DNA from: Timema cristinae
Lineage: Eukaryota; Arthropoda; Insecta; Phasmatodea; Timematidae
Assembly (NCBI GenBank): GCA_039000515.1
Contig: JBCFYV010000844.1
Span: 1-64,000 of the forward strand
Reading direction: 5' to 3'
DNA length: 64,000 bases
Shown here: piece by piece, positions 55,616 to 64,000 of the stretch
Layout: each line of letters begins with the position of its first letter
How positions within the stretch are numbered: the stretch's first letter is position 1
Translations under genes and position numbers: made by a program
Notes under the pieces: model-generated
Database searches by the model: none
What the model saw: the letters and a program-made list of their open reading frames with translations, nothing else
What the model was told of the DNA's origin: nothing

Positions 55616-58470
55616 TTTTTTGGGGAGGGGGCATGAATTTTTTTCAAGCTCGTAAATAATTTTGATATTATCTGTTGCTGTATTAATTTATTCCTTTTAC
55701 TATCTCTTCTCACCCAAATTTTCGGGTATTTTACATTGTAAATTCCTCATTCCAATTTTCAAAAAAACCCAATAACAGAATAAGTGTTGTATGCCTGGGA
55801 GGATTGAAGACTAAATGAAAAAGACTGAAAAAAAAAAAAGGGGCGAGTCTTGAAGTCTTGCCCCATCCCCCACAAAATCACTAATCGAGTGGAGTGGGCC
55901 TTTTTTTAACTCTACCTTTGGTTTTATTTTTTTCCAAATTTTTTTTCCCGTATTACCCCCAAATTGGGAAAATAATTTAACGAAATTTGAAAACGACAAT
56001 TTTTGAAATTTTTGAACAACGTATGCACCGTTTTTTTTCCATACACATTTTTTTTTTTTTTTTTTTTTTTTTTACAGATGCATCCGTTTAAAAAAGTGAT
56101 CCTTTTTTTAAACCCTTTTTCTAAATTTTTTGAATAATACCTTTTAATTTTTATTCTACCAAATATTCGGACGTATTTTTTATTTTTTGAAAATAAAGGT
56201 GGTGACATTTAACCATTGAGCAACGGTTAAATGAAATTAATGTGCAAAATTTAAAATTTTTTTAAATTTTGTTTTTTTAAAAAATTGATCACCAAGAAAA
56301 AATATATAATTTAAAATCAAAGAAGAAATTAAAGTAAATTTTTAAATTTTGAAATACAAAGGATTTTTAAGACTGTGGAAGTTATAAAAAAAATAAAAAA
56401 AAAAACTGAAAATTTTATTTTAATCCAAAAATTATTTTTAACTCGTGAAATCCAATTTGTCAGATAAAAAAAGTAAATATATATGTTGCTTTTGGTGTAT
56501 TTCACAATAGTTACAAAGACAAAAAAAAAAGTGTTTTTTTCGTGAGGCTTGTGAGTTCTGTTCAAGAAATATATAAATTTTTTTTCCGTCCCCGGTTTAG
56601 AGGACATAATTTTTTGCTCCCCCGGGTAAGTTTCTTAACGTCCCTAGTTAAAAGCCTTAGGGACAAAAGGGGCAGGGGGGCTAAAAAAAGATTGGGCTTA
56701 CGACTTAGAAAAGGGGAAACCCCACACGAAAAAACCGCAGGGGTAATTTGGGGGGGTACGAGGGGGTTTTAAGTATCCCCAACGATTTAAGTTCAAACGT
56801 AATTTTTTTGGATGCATTTTTAAAGTCTGGGGGAAAAATTTGGGACCTCTCGAGCGGATAAGCCAATTTTGGGGGGTAATTTTTTAACCGACCATTGATG
56901 CTCCAAAAAGGAGGGGTTTTGGCTAAGCTTTGATAATGAATGCGATTTAGGGAAGGGGGGTTTGACAGATTCCTGGTGTTGGGAAGGATGGTGGGTTTTT
57001 TGAGCTCCTTTTTTCCTTTGGTGGTTTTTTAAAACCTTATCCGAGGTGCCTCACTTTAAATTCTACTTCTCCTTGTCCCTTAGAAAAAGGGGAGAAGGGT
57101 TCCAAACCAGAGTTTTTCGCTCCGTATTTACAAAATTTATTTTGGTTATGAACCCCCAATTGATTCAAGCACATTTGTATAAAAACCCCCCCATAAACTA
57201 AAAACAATAACTATTCTGACAGGGTGTTTTTTCAGTTCAATTTCCCCCAAAAGGAACACCTTTTGGCAACTAAAAAAGTTTTTAGATCTGATTTCACGTA
57301 TTTATTCAAGTCATGTATTTTTTGATAAAAAATTTTAAATACTAAAAGTTTAATATAATAAAAAAAATTATTACTAATGTTTACTCAAAAAAAAGTTTGT
57401 TTTAAAAAAAAAAAAAAAACTTCTTGAAATCAAACTTAGTTTTTCCAAAGGTTTGACAATTGGCCTTGCCGTAATTTGTAGCTATATTCGATATTTTTGT
57501 TTTGAGTGGATGTAGCGACGCAAAAGAAGTGTTTTTAAGAAAAAATTTTTTTTTGACCAAAAAAAATAAAATATTGATAAAGAAAAAATTTGGTTTTTTT
57601 CTTAGTGGAATAACGTTTTGAATATCTGTATGAGAAACCCGCATTAATGAAAAACTTTTTAAAAAAGAGAAAAGTTGTCAAAAATTTTCCCGGACAACCT
57701 CCCAGATTTTAAAAAAATTTTGATATTACCTTTTAAAAAAATTTTAAACCTATGTTTCTATGGGAAATATTTTATTTTTTTTGCAAAAAAAAAAACACTC
57801 CCAAACCCTGAACTTTTCCCACGTCCCCTACATCCAAAATTTAATTTTGGCGTGCCAAGACGCTGAGTCGGGGTTTTTTTAATACCAGTCGAGTTTTTGG
57901 GGGTAGTTTTTTTTATTTTATCCCACTCTCTTCCACCAAATGAAATTCCTTAAAAAAAGCTTCTTTTCCTCCCTTACTCTTTTAGATTAATTATTATATA
58001 CGTATCCAACCAGAACAGGTAAAAAACACGGTGGGAAAAAAATCTATCGTAATAGTACATAATTAAAGGCAATTTTTTGAAAAAACTTTTTAAAATTAAA
58101 AAATGAAAAATTTTTTTTAATAAAGAACAAGTTGGGTTTCCCCCCTTTTTAAGAAAGAGGGGGTTAAGTTTTGGAACGTCACTTTGGGGGGAGTTTATCT
58201 CCAAACTTCACGTTTTTTCTTTCTTTTTTAAATTAAAAGCCCCGCTCTCTAAAATTCCAATATACAAGAAGTTTTCAATTTTTCTGCCTTGAATGTGTGA
58301 AACACTTTGCTGTTCAATGAAGGTAAAAAATTTTAATATAGCTGATATAGGGGGAAAATAGGGGGGGGGGGGGTGATGGTGTGGAGTAATTCGAAAAGGG
58401 GGGTTAACGGGGGATGGGGGTTAGTAAAAGGTAACGTGATTGAGGGGGGTGGAAGAGATTACGAAAAAAG
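55616..58470. other. Intergenic, low quality, no gene
   Basis: Long A/T runs. A SINE-like scrap may lie at 57865-57960 (CCCACTCTCTTCCACCAAAT). Nothing else supported. Confidence 0.4.
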
Positions 58471-58474
58471 GCAA

Positions 58475-58985
58475 AATTTTGCAATTTTTTAGCAAAACTT
58501 TTGTTTTGGTCAAAATAAACCAAATATTTCTTCATAAAAAAAGTTTAATTTTTTCTAATTATAAAAAAAAGGTTGAATATCTTCCGGAGTGCCCCAGAAT
58601 TAATGACAACTTATTCTTTTGTATTTTAATAATTATTATTTTTTATTAGCACTGCGTCTTACTACCCAGCATTCCTAATGTGATTGTAAATGAAATAAGG
58701 ACTACATTTTAAGGGGGGATCCGAACCACGGTGGGGGCCCGGGGCTTCCAACTTTCAAAGTTTTAAAATACAGTCTTGTCAGATGTGAAGGAAAGGGGGG
58801 TTTGGGGAAAACAGATAAATCTGTACCTGGACCAGGATTGAACCCGGACCCCCAGCCGAAGTCTGACACCTTACCCCTGTTCCAAGGCCCCCTTTTTTTT
58901 TTTAAAATTTTTCTATCTGTTGATATGATCATGGGGGATATTCAACAACTGTTGATAAAAGTGTGAAAAAAAAAAATTTATTATT
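58475..58985. mobile_element. MITE family 1, copy 3, interrupted by SINE B
   Basis: TTTTGCAATTTTTTAGCAAA and GGTTGAATATCTTCCGGAGT..AATTAATGACAAC match the left half of copy 1; GGGATATTCAACAACTGTTG and AAGTGTGAAAAAAAA match the right half. A SINE B occupies the middle. Confidence 0.7.
58635..58895 (-). mobile_element. SINE B copy inside MITE 1 copy 3, degraded
   Basis: ATTAGCACTGCGTCTTACTA, CCGAACCACGGTGGGG, CAGTCTTGTCAGATGTGAAG, GACCAGGATTGAACCCGGAC, GAAGTCTGACACCTTACCCC. Spacing near 58770 suggests the longer subfamily. Confidence 0.8.
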
Positions 58986-59029
58986 AACTGGACAATTATA
59001 TCAAAAGGGTTTTTTTGCTAATTTCTTAT

Positions 59030-59270
59030 CACGTTTTTTACTCCTGCAAGTTTTAAATATGATAATTACTCTAATAGGGTAAAAAATAAAAAAGAAAGAA
59101 TTTTAGAGGTAATATACCTGAATTTGCGTGGGGGGGAAAAGGGGAAATAATTGATGAAAACCCCCTCAAAGACCTTGCCGGATTTGAACCCTTTTTCCCC
59201 TTTCAGTGGGGCCTTTCCCGAGTTGGTTATTTTAAAAACCCGAACTGGGTTTTTTTCCTATCCTTAGACC
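59030..59270 (-). mobile_element. SINE A/D copy, minus strand, degraded
   Basis: CTGAATTTGCGTGGGGGG (body), GCCGGATTTGAACC (B box reversed), ACCCGAACTGGGT (head reversed). Confidence 0.5.
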
Positions 59271-59404
59271 CCCCTTAAATTTCGTTTTAAATTTTTTAAT
59301 TTTTTCAAAACCCTTTTTTTTGTTGAAAAAATGTTTGGGGTGTCTTCATTAGTATGTTTAGTTTAATTTTTTCACGATTCATTTTTAAAAATTGCAAAAA
59401 GGGT

Positions 59405-59610
59405 CATCTTGCAATAGACTGGGGGGCCGGGGTGAGGGGGGGTTGGGGTTTGAATAGATGTGGGTATAGATGATAATTTTTAATTTTTTTTCACTTCCCT
59501 CTATTAATTGTGGTACACTTTCATTAAAAATTTATTCGCCCCTTTCTTTTTAATAATTAGTTCATAGGGTTAACCCGAAAGGGTTAAGAAGCTATGCTAA
59601 AAAATTTACC
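59405..59610 (+). mobile_element. SINE D copy, plus strand, degraded
   Basis: CTTGCAATAGACTGGGG, CTTCCCTCTATTAATTGTGG, TTAACCCGAAAGGGTTAAGA and GCTATGCTAAAAAAT follow the order of B-box region, body and tail. Confidence 0.5.
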
Positions 59611-59871
59611 CGTCGTAGCCCCCCTCATATGACAATATTGCTGTTTTTTTTTATTTTGTTTATCTGAAAATAAAGTTTTAGATCATGACTTGTAGAAATG
59701 TTTGTTAAATTTTGTAAATTCAAAAATGTTTTCTAACGAATCGGACTCTACACTTTGATTTTTTTTCGTTGTTATTTGGTGCGCTTTGGGGGCAATACAA
59801 ACTATTTATTTGTGCCAAAATTTTAAACATTTTATATATTATTTGTGTTATTTTATAGGTATGGGAATTTT

Positions 59872-60030
59872 TTCATCTTTTGAATGTGGGGAATCCCCGG
59901 CCTCCACGTGATTCGGGTTCCACGTTTAAAAGTAGGTCCTTCATTTCTTCATAATCCCCTACCATTTCACATTCGTAAGTGCGTAAACCCAACGGGGAGT
60001 AAAACGCGGTGCTAAAATAATAAAAATAAA
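59872..60030 (+). mobile_element. SINE B, 5'-truncated, degraded
   Basis: ATCTTTTGAATGTGGGGAAT, CCGGCCTCCACGTGATTCGG, AAGTAGGTCCTTCATTTCTT, ACGCGGTGCTAAAATAATAA. The head is absent. Confidence 0.85.
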
Positions 60031-61175
60031 ATATGTATCAATACGCTTCAAATAATAGCATAAATTGCCCCATGAATGTATGAAAAAAACCTAGACATGT
60101 ATTTTATTGTAATAATGTCAATTCATATGACAATATGGGAAAAAATTACATTTTGTCAATTTGGGGAGAAACATTGTTTTTTATATGGTTACTACTAAAA
60201 CTACATTAAATTCGTGTTTCCTCCATTTCTCCTCTAATTAAACAGTTTTAAAAAGGGCGAAAAAAGGGGAAAAAGGGGAAGAATGAAAATCGGAGAAGGG
60301 GTATTTGAGTCAAAAAAAAAAAGAAGCCACCTTTTAATCAACTTATAATAACAAGAGATCACGATCGGGGCTCATTGAAATTATTTTGAAGACCACCGGG
60401 ATGAATTGATTAAATTATTAATGGGATTTTTTGGGGAATATTTTACCCCCACCCCTTTAACAAAATTACCCTACACAAGTTTAAAAAATAAAGTTTGGGT
60501 TGGCATGGTTCCGGTTTATTTATTCTCTCAAATAAAAATTTTGAAAAGTGTCACCCCCATTGTTAACTGGTTCTAAACCGTATAATGTGTAAAAAATTTC
60601 AAACACACTTTGTGTGTGTGTGTTTGTAAATTTTTAAAAAAATTTATTGTTTTTTTGTTGTTTGAAGAATAAAATGAGGGGGTCATAAATATTTTTTGTG
60701 TTGTTTGTCAGCTAACGGGAATTTTTTTTTCAAAATTTTCACCGCTTTAGCGCCTAAATGGGGTTGGGGTAAAAACAATTCGAAGAAAACCAAAAATTTT
60801 TAATGACTGATTAAACCCAATTTATTGGTTGTAAGAAAATTTTATTAACTACATGGGCCAAAGCCAAAAAATCAAGTAAACCTTAAAAGGTTATTCAAAA
60901 CTTTTCTCCAACTCAAGACACAAACCCTCTTTTTTTTCTAGCACAAATTTTACTACCATTCATGTAATCGCAATGTAATAATTATGAGTATGTTTTAAGA
61001 ATAAGTATCGAGAATTAAAATAATGTAGCCACTTTTGCCAAAAAATTGAGTGGAAACCATTTGGAGGAAAAAATCCTCCCATATACTCTCATCGGGTTTC
61101 AAAACCCAAAATATCCCCGCCACCCAAACCCCTTCTATTATGAGAGTGGGGACTTGGGACGTGAAAAAAATCAAT
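60031..61175. other. Intergenic, no supported gene
   Basis: A short GT repeat at 60611-60625; a possible SINE scrap near 61050-61110. Nothing else. Confidence 0.4.
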
Positions 61176-61179
61176 TATT

Positions 61180-61375
61180 TTCCAGTTTTTGTAGCTTTTT
61201 TTTGCTCAAAGTAAATATAATTATTCTCCAGTAAAACAGAGAGTTTAATTTTCTTCACACATGATATCAATTTTTGAATTTTGTAAAGGATGTCCTGGAA
61301 TTTTTTAAGAATTTTTCCCCTCTTTTTTTAAAATTTTTTTGTTTCCTAAAATTACATACCAAAAGTATTATTATC
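61180..61375. mobile_element. MITE family 1, copy 4, left half
   Basis: TTTTGTAGCTTTTTTTTGCT, TTCTCCAGTAAAACAGAGAG, TTCACACATGATATCAATTT and GGATGTCCTGGAATTTTTT follow copy 1 in order. The right half is not recognisable. Confidence 0.65.
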
Positions 61376-63008
61376 AATTTAAGGAAAAAAAAAAATTCAA
61401 ATAAAAAAACAAAATGTTGGGATCAATGGGTTTATTCTAAAATTGAGTTACATCTACCCTTTTTTCCCTTTTTTGGGTGAAAGTTAATCACAATCTGTAG
61501 TCCTATCGTGGCATTAATTGATTTAAATTTAAAACAACAAATATAAAAATATCCAAAAAAGGAACCAATATTTAAATTGTCACTCACCACGTACTCCATT
61601 CAACCCCTTCTCTCTACGACCACTTTCCTAAAGACAATCCAACACACCAGCCCACACAAGTGTTGATAAAGGGGATAAAGATGAACTAAAGGCAGTCGGT
61701 AAAATGCGCCATTTTTGAAAAATGCTGATAATCCTGACTCGAAGTTTAATTTGGATTACATGGTTCCTTTGTGTAGAACAGCCCCCCACAGTCGAATACG
61801 TTTTCCTTTTGTTCCCCCACCAAAAGGTCCCTCTAACCACTTCTGGGGCAACTTTTGTTTTTAAAACCCCTTAGAATAGAAATGTTAGCCACTCTTGACG
61901 GATATTTAATTCGAGGGGGGGCTAATTCATAAGCTCTCGTTAAAATAATGTAAGAATAATTTTTTTTGTATAAATTCTAATGCAACAAATGGGGGTTTCA
62001 ACCTAAAATTTACAAAACACTACTTGTTCATTTTGGAATTTCATCGAAATTATATTTGAATAATACTTTAATTTTTTTTATAAAATTTTTTTTAAAAAAA
62101 AAAAAGATAGGATTTATTGAAGTTTTGTAATTTAGCCTTAGTTAGATTACATAAAAACGTAGCGTTTGTTTAGTGAAATTTTGTGTCAACCATACTAATT
62201 TTTTCCCGTCACTTGGGCTCGTGAATTATTTTGAATGAGGAATTTTTAAAATTTTTTTGTGTGAGAACAGTGGTAATAGTCATTTCAAAAAATTTTTAAC
62301 TAACTTTTTGCCCCGTCTTTTAAGACTTGTAATTTCTTATATGTATTAGGGGAATTAGGGGCGTTATATGTAGATTTATCTTTTCTTTCTTTATTTGTCT
62401 GTTACTTCCTGTAAAAGGATTTTTATTTTGAAAAACCCCGGAAGCAAAATGTATCTAAGTAGGAAAAAAGGGGAAAGTTAATTTTTAAAAGCATGTCAAT
62501 TTTTTTCCCGGATGGAAAAAAAATAAGGGGGTTTAACTCGTCAACGAAAGGTGAAATTGTTTTAGAAGGGAAAAAAAGAGGGTTATATTTGGTGAAAATC
62601 ATTTTGGTGCATTGATGTCTAAATGTGATAATGTCAAGTTAATGCAAAATAGCTTAAAAAACCGCAAGCGGGCACGTGTTTAAGATTTTAAATTTAAAAT
62701 ATCACAGTGAAATTTATTTTTAGTTAGAAAATACCCCCTCTTTATCACACCTATCGAATTTTTTTTAAATAGAGCACCAAAAAGAATTTCATAAATGCCG
62801 TTTTGTTTGTTTGATTTCCACCCCTTTAGTAAACCGTTTTGGTTTTCCCATACGTTAATTTTTTATTGGGTAGGGGGAAAGAAGGTAAAATTTAGAGGGT
62901 AACTAGTTATAGGAAGCAACTCGTTCCCCCCATTAAAAAAAGGACAATTACCTCCATCAAAAAAAAAGCTAGAAAAATAAAATAAATTTTATTTTTTAAG
63001 TTATTATC
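61376..63008. other. Intergenic, low quality, no gene
   Basis: Nothing recognised. Confidence 0.4.
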
Positions 63009-63009
63009 A

Positions 63010-63490
63010 TTGAAACAGTCTTAAAAATTTTCTTTTATTTCAATTGAAGATATCCCTTTTTCTTTTTTGATATTAAGTTGAAATATTCCTATAATTTTTT
63101 TTTTATTTTCTGTTGAAATTTTCCTTTATTTTCTTTAGGGGGATAAGTTGAGAAAACGCCTTGAAAATTTTCTTTGGTTTCAAGATGAAATATCTTTATA
63201 ATTTTTCTTTGGGTTTCAAGATGAAATATCTTTTTTAATTTTTCTTTGGATTTTAAATTGAAATATTCCTTCACTTCCTTTGGGTTTAAAGTTGTACATC
63301 TTATTAATGTTTGGCTTACAAGTTGAAAAATCGCCCCTTCTTTTTTTATATTTCAAGTTGAAATATCGTCTATAATTTCTTTTTGGATTTAAAGTTGAAA
63401 TAATTATAATTTATTTTGGATTTAATAATAAATACACCCATTTTCTTTTTTTTGGATTTAAATTGAAAAAACTCCTATAATTTTTCCCGG
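63010..63490. repeat. About 38-bp minisatellite, roughly 12 units
   Basis: Units of the form TTTCTTTGGATTTCAAGTTG plus AAATATCCTATAATTT, with length variation. The lysine/phenylalanine-rich minus-strand frame at 63089-63274 is a translation of this array. Confidence 0.85.
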
Positions 63491-64000
63491 GTTTTTTAAG
63501 GGAATATTTTCCTTGGGGATGGTTAGACGAAAAAAATGAATAATTTCATGGCATTTTTTTTAAGGGAACAAACGGGCTTAAGACTCACTCTTTAAAATTT
63601 TTTAAAAATTAAAAAACTCAAGTACTTTAAATTTGGCCAGCTTACGAAATCCCCGCCAAAATTTTTTTAAAATTTTTCAAAGCATTTGGTCATAATCAGG
63701 GAAAAAAGACAAAAAAATGAAATGACAACGGTTGACTAAAAGCATGACCCCAACCCAAAATCGATCCATTTACCTCACTCTCAATACAGCGAACTCCAAA
63801 AGGGAAAGCGGGAATCAAACTGTGTGGGTTAAAATTTTTTAAAAAAAAAAAACTTTAAAAAGATTCACTTAAAAAAAGGTTTTAAAGTGAAATATAAACA
63901 TTCTGTAAAGAAACGTTTAAAGCCCTGGAAAAAAAATTTTAAAGTATCAACTTATTTTTTTTTACTTTTCCTTTTTCCGTTATTTTATTTTCGAGCCCCG
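63491..64000. other. Window end, no gene seen
   Basis: Low-quality AT-rich sequence. A weak SINE-like patch near 63745-63830 is not called. Confidence 0.4.

Larger units (their letters stand above)
37000..64000. other. Zone of low consensus quality (homopolymer inflation)
   Basis: From about 37 kb, and severely from 38.2 kb, mixed sequence is replaced by stretches such as AAAAACCCCC, GGGGGTTTTT and CCCCTTTT. Repeats that are clean on the left (SINE B, MITE 1, the Polinton TIR) can be matched here only with C/G/A/T runs substituted for mixed bases. For example, the SINE B segment CCACGGTGGAGGCCTGG reads CCACGGTGGGGGCCCGG near 58733. Real divergence would not bias changes to the neighbouring base. 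Feature ends in this zone are approximate. Confidence 0.8.

Noticed and set aside
63089..63274. 61-residue lysine-rich protein
   Set aside because: Translation of the minisatellite at 63010-63490.

Overview
The window looks like AT-rich arthropod nuclear DNA. Evidence: an interstitial TTAGG-type telomere tract near 23.64 kb, many tRNA-derived SINEs with ATT/AAT tails, a hAT DNA transposon, TIR-bearing MITEs and a Maverick/Polinton element. I found no convincing host protein-coding gene. Species cannot be named from the sequence.

Layout. 1-29.7 kb is a repeat-dense host intergenic landscape: a 38-bp minisatellite (1.19-1.62 kb), five SINE groups (called here A, B, C, D, E), two MITE families, a 4.69-kb hAT element (12957-17646) with a frameshifted transposase on the minus strand, and a head-to-head tRNA-like inverted repeat (26433-26652). 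Several SINEs keep readable target-site duplications, and one locus (7173-8050) shows SINE B inside SINE A inside a MITE.

29702-48500 is a complete-length (18.8 kb) Maverick/Polinton (adintovirus-like) insertion. It has about 300-bp terminal inverted repeats, AG...CT ends and a 6-bp duplication CAAACA. Minus-strand genes on the left are a conserved unknown, an rve-type integrase with a C-terminal chromodomain-like end, two conserved unknowns and a packaging ATPase. Plus-strand genes are a PLA2-domain virion protein, an adenain-like protease, a probable minor capsid protein and a probable major capsid protein. Remains of protein-primed DNA polymerase B lie on the minus strand around 41.6-44.1 kb. 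All are broken by frameshifts and are described only as they stand. Functionally the set matches a self-synthesising, virion-forming transposon: integrase for insertion, PolB for replication, ATPase, protease and capsid proteins for morphogenesis.

From about 37-38 kb to the end the text changes character: runs of one base replace mixed sequence, and known SINEs, MITEs and the Polinton right TIR can be recognised only through this noise. This looks like a consensus-quality problem more than biology, so any feature call to the right of 38 kb has poor boundaries. 48.5-64 kb is host sequence with degraded copies of the same SINEs and MITEs and two more tandem arrays.

SINE families A, D and B end in the same 3' tail (around TATAACCCGAACGGGTAGTA, then ATT-type repeats), which suggests that one LINE partner mobilised tRNA-like heads of different origin.
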